From: Deltaproteobacteria bacterium
Lineage (GTDB): Bacteria > Desulfobacterota > DSM-4660 > Desulfatiglandales > HGW-15
DNA: 40,502 nt
Assembly (NCBI GenBank): GCA_016932235.1
Contig: JAFGDF010000274.1
Location: 1-40,502 of the forward strand
Direction: 5' to 3'
The position numbers and the translations under genes are program-made. Positions 16,023 through 24,897 of this stretch are shown here, one piece after another (the stretch's first letter is position 1; every line of letters begins with the position of its first letter). The notes below the pieces were generated by a model. That model did no database searches and had not been told where the DNA came from. It worked only from the letters and a program-made list of their open reading frames with translations.

Positions 16023-16907
16023 ATGTTTGAACATACGGCAGATAAAGCGAAGGTATTGATAGAGATATTACCGTACATACGCGAATTTAAAGATGCCACT
16101 ATCGTCATTAAATACGGCGGTCACGCGATGGTTGATGATTCATTGAAAAAAGGTTTCGCGCTTGATATCATACTGATGAAATATATCGGTCTTAATCCGG
16201 TGGTGGTGCACGGCGGCGGGCCGCAGATCGGCGATTTTCTGAAACGTTTATCCATTAAATCGGAATTTGTGGACGGGATGAGGATAACAGACAAACAGAC
16301 AATGGATGTTGTGGAAATGGTCCTGGTGGGAATGGTGAACAAAGAGATAGTCATGAATATTAATCAAAACGGTGGCCGGTCGGTAGGCCTGTCGGGCAAG
16401 GACGGACGGCTGATTACGGCCCGGAAGATGAAATATTACAAAAACAAGGGGGGTAGTCAGCCCCCTGAAATAATAGATATGGGGATGGTTGGAGAGATAA
16501 CATCTATCAATACTGACATTCTGTTAAGCCTCATGGAAGACCAGTTTATCCCTATCATAGCCCCTGTTGGGGCAGGTGAAGCGGGTGAAACATATAATAT
16601 TAACGCTGATCTGGTTGCCGGTCATATCGCCTCTTCACTCAGCGCCCGGAAGTTAATACTTCTGACGGATACTGACGGGGTTCTGGATGATGACGGCAGG
16701 CTGATAAGTTCCCTTAGCAGGCAGGAGGTCGAATCATTGATAATAAAAGGAACCATAAAGGAGGGGATGATCCCCAAGGTCTCATGCTGCATTGAGGCGT
16801 TAAAGAACGGTGTGGAAAAGGCACATATTATTAATGGTCGAAAGGAACATTCGATTCTGCTGGAGATATTTACTGACTCAGGGGTCGGAACCGAGATAGT
16901 CCAGTGA
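16023..16907 (+). CDS. argB: N-acetylglutamate kinase
   Basis: 294 residues. [14 protein letters not shown] near the start and [14 protein letters not shown] form the phosphate-binding glycine loops. [17 protein letters not shown] and [13 protein letters not shown] are family motifs of the nucleotide site. It catalyses the second step of arginine synthesis, phosphorylating N-acetylglutamate in the cytoplasm. An N-terminal helix ([17 protein letters not shown]) like that of arginine-inhibited hexameric enzymes is present, so feedback inhibition is plausible. argD starts 25 bases after its stop codon. Confidence 0.95.
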   Translation: MFEHTADKAKVLIEILPYIREFKDATIVIKYGGHAMVDDSLKKGFALDIILMKYIGLNPVVVHGGGPQIGDFLKRLSIKSEFVDGMRITDKQTMDVVEMVLVGMVNKEIVMNINQNGGRSVGLSGKDGRLITARKMKYYKNKGGSQPPEIIDMGMVGEITSINTDILLSLMEDQFIPIIAPVGAGEAGETYNINADLVAGHIASSLSARKLILLTDTDGVLDDDGRLISSLSRQEVESLIIKGTIKEGMIPKVSCCIEALKNGVEKAHIINGRKEHSILLEIFTDSGVGTEIVQ

Positions 16908-16932
16908 TTTTAATATTTCAGGAGATACTACT

Positions 16933-18135
16933 ATGGATGAACAGAAAAAATCTACCATGAACCTTGCAGACACTTATATGTTCCAGACTTATGGCCGCTT
17001 TCCTCTGGTTTTGATAAGGGGAGAGGGTTGCAGGGTATGGGATGAGGAAGGCAGGGAATACATCGATTTCGTGGGGGGAATTGCCGTTTGCGCCCTTGGA
17101 CACAGCTCCCCACTGGTAACGAAAGCACTGGAGGAACAGTCACGAAGACTGGTTCATGTCTCCAATCTTTATTATACAAGGCCACAGATGGAACTGGCGA
17201 AAATACTTGTGGATAATTCATTTGCGGACCGGGCTTTTTTCTGTAACAGCGGGGCAGAGGCAAACGAGGCCGCAATCAAGCTTGCAAGAAAGTATTCCCA
17301 TGAAAAAGGTGGAGGCGATAGAAATGTTATAATTACCATGCAAAACTCTTTTCATGGAAGAACCATGGCCACTTTGTCGGCAACGGGGCAGGATAAGATC
17401 AAGAAGGGCTATAATCCACTGCTGACGGGTTTCAAATTCGTGCCCTTCAACGATCTAAAAAGTCTCGAGGATGCTATTGATGATAATGTTTGCGCGGTTA
17501 TGCTGGAACCCATTCAGGGTGAAGGAGGCGTGGTATGTCCGCAAGAAGGGTACCTTAATGGAGTCAGGGACATATGCGACAGGCGTAATCTTGTAATGAT
17601 ATTCGATGAGGTCCAGACAGGGATGGGTCGTACCGGGAAGCTGTTCGCGTATGAGCATTTTGGAGTAAATCCCGATATTATGACCCTTGCAAAAGCATTG
17701 GGCAATGGGCTTCCAATAGGCGCCATGCTGGCGAAGGAAAAATTCAGCGTGGCGTTTGGCCCGGGCAGCCATGCGACCACATTCGGGGGGACGCCATTGG
17801 TAACGTCCGTTGCCCGGGCCGTAGTGAAATCTATTCTTGAAGACGGCGTGCTTGATAACTGCCGCGAAATGGGTGTCTATCTTCTTGAAAAGCTGAAGGA
17901 TCTTCAAAGAAAATACACTGCTGTCAAGGATGTCAGGGGCTTTGGTCTTATAGTCGGAATGGAACTTGATCGAGAAGGAAATACAGTTGTAAAAGAGTGC
18001 ATGGCAAGAGGTTTTTTAATAAACTGTGCGCAGGAAAAGGTCCTCAGGTTCATCCCACCACTTATAGTGGGAAAGAAAGAGATTGACCTAATGACGGCGG
18101 CCCTTGATGATGTGCTGGAATCACTGCAATACTGA
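16933..18135 (+). CDS. argD: Acetylornithine aminotransferase
   Basis: 400 residues. Class-III PLP aminotransferase with SGAEANEAAIKLARKY, SFHGRTMATLSATG, the aspartate motif IFDEVQTGMGRTG and the PLP lysine Lys254 in TLAKALGNGLPIGAM. It converts N-acetylglutamate semialdehyde to N-acetylornithine. The same enzyme often also serves as the DAP-pathway aminotransferase (DapC), which matters because no other DAP aminotransferase gene lies in the window. An AGGAGATACT ribosome site precedes ATG. The 79-base gap to argH contains a small CCGG hairpin and no gene. Confidence 0.94.
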   Translation: MDEQKKSTMNLADTYMFQTYGRFPLVLIRGEGCRVWDEEGREYIDFVGGIAVCALGHSSPLVTKALEEQSRRLVHVSNLYYTRPQMELAKILVDNSFADRAFFCNSGAEANEAAIKLARKYSHEKGGGDRNVIITMQNSFHGRTMATLSATGQDKIKKGYNPLLTGFKFVPFNDLKSLEDAIDDNVCAVMLEPIQGEGGVVCPQEGYLNGVRDICDRRNLVMIFDEVQTGMGRTGKLFAYEHFGVNPDIMTLAKALGNGLPIGAMLAKEKFSVAFGPGSHATTFGGTPLVTSVARAVVKSILEDGVLDNCREMGVYLLEKLKDLQRKYTAVKDVRGFGLIVGMELDREGNTVVKECMARGFLINCAQEKVLRFIPPLIVGKKEIDLMTAALDDVLESLQY

Positions 18136-18214
18136 GCGTTCAAAGCAAGGAGCCGGTCGGATGAATTCCGGCAGTATCTCGGGATAAACAGAATATAAAT
18201 TACGGAAGCTAACG

Positions 18215-19594
18215 ATGTCTCAAAAAATATGGGGTGGCAGATTTAAAGAGCATATCAATGAGCTCTTTGATGAGTTTAATGCTTCAATAGGATTTGATCG
18301 AAGGCTATATAATCAGGATATTCTTGGGAGCATTGCGCACGCCAGAATGCTGGCGAAGCAGGGAATAATAACCGCTGAGGAAGCTTCTCAGATAGTAAGC
18401 GCCCTTGGCGAGATAATGAGGGAGATCGAAAGAGATAAATTTCCTGATGATGAAGGGCATGAAGATATTCATTCGCTGGTTGAAAAGGCCCTGGTGGAAA
18501 AAGTGGGTATTCTAGGGGAAAAACTCCATACGGGCCGGAGCCGGAATGACCAGGTCTCTCTTGACGTCAGGCTTTTCATCAGAGAATCGATTTTAAAAAT
18601 GATTGATTTAATCAAAGGAGCTCAGCGGGTGATCGTGGACCTGGCGGAAAAGAATATGTCCATCCTGATGCCAGGTTATACGCACCTTCAGCCGGCCCAG
18701 CCTGTGTTACTCTCTCATCATCTCATGGCCTATTATGAGATGCTGAAGAGGGACAGACAGCGCTTCAGTGACAACCTCAAGAGAGTCAACGTGCTGCCTC
18801 TTGGGAGCGCGGCCCTGGCGGGTACAACATTTGATCTTGACAGGGAGATGGTAGCTGAGGAATTGGGGTTTGAGTCCCTTTCGGAAAACAGCATGGACGC
18901 GGTGAGTGACCGGGATTTTGTTTTAGACCACCTGTACGCCTGCTCTATCGTAATGATGCATCTCAGCAGGCTAAGCGAAGAGCTGATTATATGGTCCACA
19001 AGAGAATTCAATTTTTTAAGTCTCCCTGATGCCTTCTGCACGGGAAGCAGTATAATGCCTCAAAAAAAGAATCCTGATTCCCTGGAGCTGATCAGGGGAA
19101 AAACGGGAAGGGTTTATGGAAATCTCATCTCCCTTCTGACGACCATGAAAGGTCTTCCCTTAACCTATAACAAGGATATGCAGGAAGATAAAGAAAGCCT
19201 CTTTGACAGCGTGGATACGGTGGAACAATGCCTGATGGTTGTCACACTTCTTCTCAAGGAGTGTGACTTTAACAGGAACGCGATGGAAAAGGCCGTGGGA
19301 AAAGGTTTTCTCGCGGCTACGGACCTTGCAGATTATCTGGTTCGCAAGGATATCCCATTCCGCCAGGCCCACGAAATCGTAGGAAAGATGGTTCTTTACG
19401 CCATGGATAATGGAAAGGAATTGCATGAGCTTTCCCTTAATGAATTGAAAGGCTTCAGCAGGAAAATCACAAAAGATGTTTATGATTGGCTTGATCCCGC
19501 CTCGACAGTGAAAAGAAGGAATCTTCCGGGGGGCACGGGTCCTGAAACCGTAAAGGCTAAGATAGCCGGCGCCAAGAAGGAGATTGAGTCATGA
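18215..19594 (+). CDS. argH: Argininosuccinate lyase
   Basis: 459 residues. MSQKIWGGRFKEHINELFDEFNAS at the start, HTGRSRNDQV, TYTHLQPAQP-like YTHLQPAQPVLLSHHL, and the fumarase-superfamily signature GSSIMPQKKNPDSLE containing the catalytic serine loop. It splits argininosuccinate into arginine and fumarate, the last step of the pathway. argF and argG, which commonly lie between argD and argH in related genomes, are missing here. The stop codon overlaps the start of the lipoprotein gene (ATGA). Confidence 0.95.
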   Translation: MSQKIWGGRFKEHINELFDEFNASIGFDRRLYNQDILGSIAHARMLAKQGIITAEEASQIVSALGEIMREIERDKFPDDEGHEDIHSLVEKALVEKVGILGEKLHTGRSRNDQVSLDVRLFIRESILKMIDLIKGAQRVIVDLAEKNMSILMPGYTHLQPAQPVLLSHHLMAYYEMLKRDRQRFSDNLKRVNVLPLGSAALAGTTFDLDREMVAEELGFESLSENSMDAVSDRDFVLDHLYACSIVMMHLSRLSEELIIWSTREFNFLSLPDAFCTGSSIMPQKKNPDSLELIRGKTGRVYGNLISLLTTMKGLPLTYNKDMQEDKESLFDSVDTVEQCLMVVTLLLKECDFNRNAMEKAVGKGFLAATDLADYLVRKDIPFRQAHEIVGKMVLYAMDNGKELHELSLNELKGFSRKITKDVYDWLDPASTVKRRNLPGGTGPETVKAKIAGAKKEIES

Positions 19595-19746
19595 GAAACC
19601 GTGCTTTTGTAATCCTGCTTGTCGCGGTCATTCTAATTTTTTGTTTGCCGGCATGCGGGAAAAAGGCGCCGCCTCATCTGTCAGGCCATAAAGTTTATCC
19701 CGTGAGCGCTGAGCAGGGAACAGACTTACAGCAGATTAGCGTCTGA
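19591..19746 (+). CDS. Small LptM-like lipoprotein
   Basis: 51 residues. A basic start (MRNR), hydrophobic core and lipobox LPAC give a type II signal peptide with the lipidated cysteine followed by GKKAPPHLSG. This resembles the CGxKGPLYLP segment of LptM (YifL), a short lipoprotein that helps assemble the LptD outer-membrane translocon. In enterobacteria lptM lies just upstream of dapF; here it is followed by lysA and dapF, which supports the call. It overlaps argH by four bases. The tail after residue 32 is not conserved with anything I recognise. Confidence 0.7.
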   Translation: MRNRAFVILLVAVILIFCLPACGKKAPPHLSGHKVYPVSAEQGTDLQQISV

Positions 19747-19809
19747 ATATTTTTACTGTTTAACAATTTGACCGATTAATTTTTCAATCCCGATGAAGGT
19801 GTTAAAAAA

Positions 19810-21069
19810 ATGCATCACTTCCGGTATGAAAATGAGGAAATGCATTGTGAAAGTGTTCCCATCTCCAGTATTGCAGGGAAGGTAGGCACGCCGTTTTATC
19901 TCTATTCCGTTGCTACGCTGAAAAGACATTTCAGGGCCTTTGACGATTCATTTAAAGGGATGCGGCACCTTACCTGTTTTTCCATGAAATCAAATTCAAA
20001 TATGGCTATACTTAAACTCTTCGCGAAAGAGGGAGGTGGCGTTGATATCGTTTCCGGAGGAGAGCTTTACAGGGCACTGAAAGCCGGTGTTGCGCCTGAA
20101 AATATCGTGTATTCAGGGGTTGGGAAGCGCGAGGAGGATATACGGTACGCGCTTCAGTCCAATATTCTCATGTTTAATGTGGAGTCGCGTCAGGAACTTT
20201 ACAGGCTGAACAGCGAGGCGGAGAAGCTGGGAAAAAGGGCGAATATGTCCATGAGAGTCAATCCCGATGTGGATCCCCAGACTCACCCCTATATATCAAC
20301 AGGATTGAGAGAAAATAAATTCGGTGTTGATATCGAAGGCGCCGTGGAAGATTACAGGCTCGCGGCCGGGCTCGATAATCTGAATGTTTCAGGTATCTCC
20401 TGCCATATAGGATCACAGCTTACAAAGGTTAGTCCATTTGTCGATACGCTGAAAAGGTTAAAGGGATTTATCAAAAAGCTGGAAAGGGAGAATATTCGGA
20501 TCAGATATCTTGACATAGGCGGAGGGCTTGGCATCACATACAAAGATGAGGTGCCCCCTCTACCCATGGAATACGCGGAGGCCATAAAAAAAGAATTAAA
20601 TGATTCCGATCTTACTCTCATCCTGGAGCCCGGCAGGGTTATTGTGGGTAACGCGGGGATACTGGTTACAAAGGTCCTCTACACAAAATCAACCGGCGAA
20701 AAGAATTTTATAGTTGTTGACGCGGCAATGAATGATCTGGTCCGGCCAAGCCTTTACGGTTCTTTTCATGGTGTTCAGGGAGTAAGGCAAGAGAACCGCG
20801 GATCAATAAAAGCCGATATTGTGGGGCCTATCTGTGAAACAGGAGACTTTCTGGCTAAGGACAGGGATCTGCCCGCCTTTAAACAGGATGATTTAATCGC
20901 AGTAATGAGCGCCGGGGCGTACGGATTCAGCATGTCTTCCACATACAATTCAAGGCCCCGAGTGGCTGAAGTGATGGTAAACGGAGATGAGTTTTTTATC
21001 ATAAGGGAAAGGGAAACTTACGAGGACCTTATCAGGGGTGAACATATCCCCGAATTTTTAAATGGTTAA
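19810..21069 (+). CDS. lysA: Diaminopimelate decarboxylase
   Basis: 419 residues. A PLP-binding alanine-racemase-like barrel with the lysine in FSMKSNSN (Lys60), DIVSGGELYRALKAG, the glycine-rich loop DIGGGLGITYKDE, EPGRVIVGNAG, and the active-site cysteine region GPICETGDFLAKDR; AYGFSMSSTYNSRPR is near the end. It converts meso-DAP to L-lysine, the final step. The lysine motif departs from the more usual YAxKAN. The start follows GAAGGTGTT. dapF starts five bases after the stop codon. Confidence 0.95.
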   Translation: MHHFRYENEEMHCESVPISSIAGKVGTPFYLYSVATLKRHFRAFDDSFKGMRHLTCFSMKSNSNMAILKLFAKEGGGVDIVSGGELYRALKAGVAPENIVYSGVGKREEDIRYALQSNILMFNVESRQELYRLNSEAEKLGKRANMSMRVNPDVDPQTHPYISTGLRENKFGVDIEGAVEDYRLAAGLDNLNVSGISCHIGSQLTKVSPFVDTLKRLKGFIKKLERENIRIRYLDIGGGLGITYKDEVPPLPMEYAEAIKKELNDSDLTLILEPGRVIVGNAGILVTKVLYTKSTGEKNFIVVDAAMNDLVRPSLYGSFHGVQGVRQENRGSIKADIVGPICETGDFLAKDRDLPAFKQDDLIAVMSAGAYGFSMSSTYNSRPRVAEVMVNGDEFFIIRERETYEDLIRGEHIPEFLNG

Positions 21070-21074
21070 GGATC

Positions 21075-21917
21075 ATGGAAGAGATCGAATTCTGGAAAAT
21101 GAACGGAAGCGGCAATGATTTCATCCTGATAGACAACAGGAAAGATATTGTTCCGGAAGAAAAGATGGTTGACCTTGTAAAAGGTGTCTGCAGGCGAAGG
21201 GAATCCGTTGGAGCTGACGGCCTGATACTTGTCAATAGATCGGAAGAGTGTGATTTTGCCTGGAGATTTTTTAACGCCGACGGGAGCGAGGCTGAGATGT
21301 GCGGCAACGGGGGAAGGTGTGTAGCCCGTTTCGCTTTTCTAAAGGGGATCGCAGGCCGGAGAATGTCCTTTAAGACACTGGCTGGAATCGTTTCCGCAGA
21401 GATAAACGGTCGGATTGTCAAGGTGCTTATGCCGAATCTTTCTGGTGTTCGAAAAGACATCGAATTTCCATTGAAAAAGGGATGGGAAAGCATTGATTTT
21501 ATCAACACCGGTGTGCCCCATGTAATTGTTCAGGTGCAGAATCTGGAGGAAGTTCCGGTTGTTGAACAGGGAAGGATCATCAGGTATCACGACATGTTTT
21601 CACCTGAAGGTACCAACGCGAATTTTATACGTGTGGAAGGACGCGATTGTATTCATATCAGGACCTATGAAAGAGGTGTCGAGGATGAGACGCTGGCCTG
21701 TGGAACAGGATCCATGGGAGCCGCTCTGGCAGCTTCAGCGCGGGGGATGGCGGATTCACCTGTCACTGTGAAAACCAGGGGGGGTGATGAATTAAGAATA
21801 TACTTTGAAAAGCACGGCGATGTTTTTCACAATGTCTGGCTGGAAGGGAGCACCTCCGTATCATGCCGGGGTTTCTTGCATGAGGAGGCATTTAAAGATG
21901 GTTGTTATCCAATTTAG
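21075..21917 (+). CDS. dapF: Diaminopimelate epimerase
   Basis: 280 residues. The two catalytic cysteines are Cys76 (EMCGNGGRC) and Cys209 (LACGTGSMG). KMNGSGNDFILIDNR marks the start. It interconverts LL-DAP and meso-DAP for cell wall and lysine. The last residues (YPI) and the TAG stop codon fall inside the left inverted repeat of a foldback element starting at 21909, so the native C-terminus may have been replaced by element sequence. The core fold is complete and activity is expected. Confidence 0.95.
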   Translation: MEEIEFWKMNGSGNDFILIDNRKDIVPEEKMVDLVKGVCRRRESVGADGLILVNRSEECDFAWRFFNADGSEAEMCGNGGRCVARFAFLKGIAGRRMSFKTLAGIVSAEINGRIVKVLMPNLSGVRKDIEFPLKKGWESIDFINTGVPHVIVQVQNLEEVPVVEQGRIIRYHDMFSPEGTNANFIRVEGRDCIHIRTYERGVEDETLACGTGSMGAALAASARGMADSPVTVKTRGGDELRIYFEKHGDVFHNVWLEGSTSVSCRGFLHEEAFKDGCYPI

Positions 21918-22276
21918 TTGAAGAAATCATCCAGAAATATACACCAAGTTTATATTTAGCCTGATGGCTAAGAACCGCAGCATGGGAAACTCTTTTTACG
22001 GTCGAACTCGTTCCTGGCAAGTTTCACGCATAAAGCCTTATGAGGCGGGCGGGGGGTCATCTCAGTCATGGTCAGGACGGATTTGGGTTGAACAACCGGG
22101 GAGCATTCCGCCCGCCTGGCATGCACCTTACACAATTATCCTGCTTCTAAGGCTTTCGCCGATAAAAAGAGTCCCCCATGCTGTGATACCGACCACCGGA
22201 TATAGGGTTATTGTTATCTTATTAATCTGATGTAGAGTCATCCGGTATTTTTCTTCAACTAAATTGGAGATGTTCC
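21909..22276 (+). mobile_element. Foldback MITE-like element, copy A
   Basis: CCAATTTAGTTGAAGAAA at 21909-21926 is the exact reverse complement of 22250-22267, and the right end continues GGAGATGTTCC to 22276. The interior from about 21975 closely matches copies at 29794-30154 and 38571-38910, with shared landmarks ATGGGAAACTC, GAACTCGTTCC, GAGGCGGGCGG, CGCCGATAAAA and ATCCGGTATTTTT. It carries no convincing gene. The ends differ from the other two copies and match the fragment at 12668-12736, so two end subtypes exist. It explains the otherwise empty 428-base gap between dapF and dapA. Confidence 0.8.
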
Positions 22277-22345
22277 TTAAATATTAACAATGCCCGGTGA
22301 TATCGGGGCCTATATAGATACATCAGATGGGAAAAGGAGATAAAA

Positions 22346-23218
22346 ATGTTTAAAGGTTCTATTGTCGCGTTAGTGACTCCCTTCAAAGATGGGACGGTTG
22401 ATGAAGATGCCTTGAGAAATCTTATTGAGTTTCACCTAGAGAATGGCACGAGTGCCATAGTGCCATGCGGGACAACCGGTGAATCCGCCACCCTTAATGT
22501 AAAGGAGCATGAAAGAGTTATCGATATAACTGTGGAAGAGGTAGGGGGAAGAGTCCCTGTCATTGCCGGGACAGGGGGGAATAGTACCCAGGAGGCTGTT
22601 GAATTGACGAGGCACGCAAAAGAAGCCGGGGCGGACGCGACTCTTCAGGTTACCCCATATTATAACAAGCCTACTCAGGAGGGACTTTATCGGCATTTTG
22701 CTGAAATAGCAAAGCAGGTTCCCCTACCTCAGGTAATGTACAATGTGCCCGGAAGGACAAGTGTGAACATGTTGCCTGAAACCGTCGCACGTCTTGCCGA
22801 ACTGCCTGAGATCGTTGCGATAAAGGAAGCATCCGGAAACCTGGGGCAGATGACCGAGATCATTCATCTGGCGGGTGACAAAATTGTGCTTCTTTCCGGG
22901 GATGATAACCTGACATTACCTGTTCTCGCAATAGGAGGAAAGGGTGTCATTTCCGTGGTTGCGAACATTATGCCCCGGGAAAATGCCCGATTAATCCAGG
23001 CCTGGGAGGAAGGGGAGCATGATGAGGCAAGAAGACTTTTCTATTATCTTTTCCCGCTTAGCCAGGCTATGTTTTTCGAAACAAACCCTGTTCCGGTGAA
23101 AACATCGCTTGCCCTTATGGGAAAGATCACCGAAGGGTTGAGGTTGCCTCTTGCGCCTATGTCGGAGAACAATCTGGCAAGGCTCAAAAAAGTGCTCTCC
23201 GGTTATGGGCTTATTTAA
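22346..23218 (+). CDS. dapA: 4-hydroxy-tetrahydrodipicolinate synthase
   Basis: 290 residues. The Schiff-base lysine is Lys160 in VAIKEASGNLG, Tyr132 lies in MYNVPGRTSVN, and the threonine pair is in CGTTGESATL. It condenses pyruvate with aspartate semialdehyde, the first committed step to DAP and lysine. An AAGGAG ribosome site precedes ATG by seven bases. It lies downstream of foldback element copy A, which separates it from lysA-dapF and may require its own promoter. dapB follows after 16 bases. Confidence 0.96.
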   Translation: MFKGSIVALVTPFKDGTVDEDALRNLIEFHLENGTSAIVPCGTTGESATLNVKEHERVIDITVEEVGGRVPVIAGTGGNSTQEAVELTRHAKEAGADATLQVTPYYNKPTQEGLYRHFAEIAKQVPLPQVMYNVPGRTSVNMLPETVARLAELPEIVAIKEASGNLGQMTEIIHLAGDKIVLLSGDDNLTLPVLAIGGKGVISVVANIMPRENARLIQAWEEGEHDEARRLFYYLFPLSQAMFFETNPVPVKTSLALMGKITEGLRLPLAPMSENNLARLKKVLSGYGLI

Positions 23219-23234
23219 AATAGAGGGTCATATT

Positions 23235-24038
23235 ATGATAAAGGTAATCGTGGCGGGAGCCGCCGGTCGTATGGGAGGCAGGATTATCAGTATGATAAAC
23301 CAAAACCCGGACCTTGCTCTGTCCGGGGCGCTTGAAAATCCCGATCATCCGAATATCGGCATGGATGCAGGGACTATGGCTGGTCTGGGCGAGACAGGTG
23401 TCCTGATAAGCGGATCTTTGAAGGATATTCTTGATAAGGGCGATGTGTTGATCGATTTTACAAGGCCCGAAGCCACATTGGAAAATATCCGAATTGCTTC
23501 TGCCTGCGAGCTTTCAATGGTTATCGGTACGACCGGCATAACGGGCAAGGATCTTGAGGAGCTGACGCGCCTTGCCGGGACCATAAGATGCGTTATGGCC
23601 CCAAATATGAGTGTGGGGGTGAATGTTATGTTTCGTATGGCCGGCGAGATGGCAAGGCTGCTTGGAGACGACTTTGATATTGAGATTATTGAAGCTCACC
23701 ATAGGTTCAAAAAGGATGCCCCGAGTGGCACGGCGATGCGTCTGGCCAGGGTTATTTCCGATTCTGTCAAACGCGATTTAAATGAAGTAGCGGTTTATGA
23801 AAGAAGAGGGATAATAGGCGAGAGAAGCGCAAAAGAGATCGGCATTCAGACATTGCGGGGAGGGGATATAACAGGTGATCATACCGTATTGTTCGCGGGC
23901 ATTGGGGAGAGGCTGGAAATCACTCATCGCGCTCACAACAGGGATAATTTTGCGCGGGGCGCCTTGATGGCCGCGGCCTGGGTAGTACGTCAACCAAAAG
24001 GGCTTTATGACATGCAGGATGTCCTGGGGTTGAAATAA
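23235..24038 (+). CDS. dapB: 4-hydroxy-tetrahydrodipicolinate reductase
   Basis: 267 residues from ATG at 23235 (GAGGG upstream), chosen over an in-frame upstream start lying inside dapA. The NAD(P)H loop is VAGAAGRMGGRI. The catalytic region EIIEAHHRFKKDAPSGTAMRLA contains the histidine pair and lysine typical of the family. FAGIGERLEITHRAHNRDNFARGAL is the C-terminal motif. It reduces the DapA product to tetrahydrodipicolinate. It is co-transcribed with dapA and probably folK. Confidence 0.96.
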   Translation: MIKVIVAGAAGRMGGRIISMINQNPDLALSGALENPDHPNIGMDAGTMAGLGETGVLISGSLKDILDKGDVLIDFTRPEATLENIRIASACELSMVIGTTGITGKDLEELTRLAGTIRCVMAPNMSVGVNVMFRMAGEMARLLGDDFDIEIIEAHHRFKKDAPSGTAMRLARVISDSVKRDLNEVAVYERRGIIGERSAKEIGIQTLRGGDITGDHTVLFAGIGERLEITHRAHNRDNFARGALMAAAWVVRQPKGLYDMQDVLGLK

Positions 24039-24053
24039 CCAGCGATAAGATTA

Positions 24054-24587
24054 ATGGAAAGCAAAAGAGCATCATATCGTCGGCTCGAAAAGTCGCAAAC
24101 CGCGTATATCGGGATAGGATCAAATCTTGGGGACAGTCTGGGTAACTGTCAGAAGGCTGTTGAAAGGATCGTGCTTCTTCCCGGTTGTGAATTAATAAGG
24201 GTTTCCGGGTTTTATCTGACTGAGCCTGTGGGGGTGAAGGATCAGGGGTGGTATGTTAACGCGGTCATGGCCGTTAACAGTTCGATGTCAGCGCATGATC
24301 TGATGAGGAGCCTCCTGAAAATTGAGGCCGATATGGGGAGGGTCAGGAGGGAACGCTGGGAACCGCGTGTTATAGATATTGATCTTCTCCTCTATGGCAT
24401 GGAAATTATCAGTGATGAACTACTTGTTGTTCCTCATCCCATGATGCACAAGAGAAGGTTCGTCATGGCGCCCATGGCCGAACTTTCACCGGATCTCGTA
24501 CATGTCACTCTTGGAAAGAAGATGTCGGAGTTGCTTGGTATGATACCCGCGAATGAGCAGGCAGTGAAATACCTAAAGGATGGATAG
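24054..24587 (+). CDS. folK: 2-amino-4-hydroxy-6-hydroxymethyldihydropteridine pyrophosphokinase
   Basis: 177 residues. AYIGIGSNLGDSLGNCQKA at the start and the HPPK signature RRERWEPRVIDIDLLLYG identify it. It transfers pyrophosphate from ATP to the pterin alcohol in folate synthesis. About 18 residues precede the usual family start. The gene starts 15 bases after dapB, and its TAG stop codon directly abuts the start of the next gene. Confidence 0.94.
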   Translation: MESKRASYRRLEKSQTAYIGIGSNLGDSLGNCQKAVERIVLLPGCELIRVSGFYLTEPVGVKDQGWYVNAVMAVNSSMSAHDLMRSLLKIEADMGRVRRERWEPRVIDIDLLLYGMEIISDELLVVPHPMMHKRRFVMAPMAELSPDLVHVTLGKKMSELLGMIPANEQAVKYLKDG

Positions 24588-24857
24588 ATGCTGAGACTGA
24601 TTTTTCTCTTGATCCTCGGTTACGTACTGTACCGTCTTCTGAAATCTCTTTTTGGCGCGGGAAAGAAAGTGTATCGGAACAGTGATGGCGCCGTGATTGA
24701 TGAGATGGTCCAGGATCCGGTTTGTGGGACTTACATACCAAAGAGGCAGGCAGTTAATGTCGTCAAGAAGGGCCGGGAATATTTTTTCTGCAGCAGGGAG
24801 TGTGCTGACAAATTCAGGACAATGAAGGATGGCACGGAACAGGATAAGGAACCTTGA
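24588..24857 (+). CDS. Small membrane-anchored YHS/TRASH-type metal-binding protein
   Basis: 89 residues. One N-terminal membrane helix (LIFLLILGYVLYRLLKSLF), then a soluble domain with DPVCGTYIPKRQAV and FFCSRECADKF. The cysteines (C-x(n)-C-x3-C) and spacing are those of YHS/TRASH domains, which bind metal ions. Such short proteins are common next to folK or dap genes in deltaproteobacteria, with unknown job. It abuts folK and is followed by a 40-base gap with a GGAGGG ribosome site for the next gene. Confidence 0.75.
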   Translation: MLRLIFLLILGYVLYRLLKSLFGAGKKVYRNSDGAVIDEMVQDPVCGTYIPKRQAVNVVKKGREYFFCSRECADKFRTMKDGTEQDKEP

Positions 24858-24897
24858 TTTGTGGCCTTCAGAGTAAAAGATTGAATAAGGAGGGATT

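Noticed and set aside
18136..18214. Remnant of argF or argG between argD and argH
   Set aside because: The 79 bases hold only a small CCGG hairpin and the argH leader. No frame resembles either protein.
21964..22230. An 88-codon open frame between dapF and dapA
   Set aside because: It lies entirely inside foldback element copy A. The equivalent frame is not maintained in copies B and C, and the translation has no motif.
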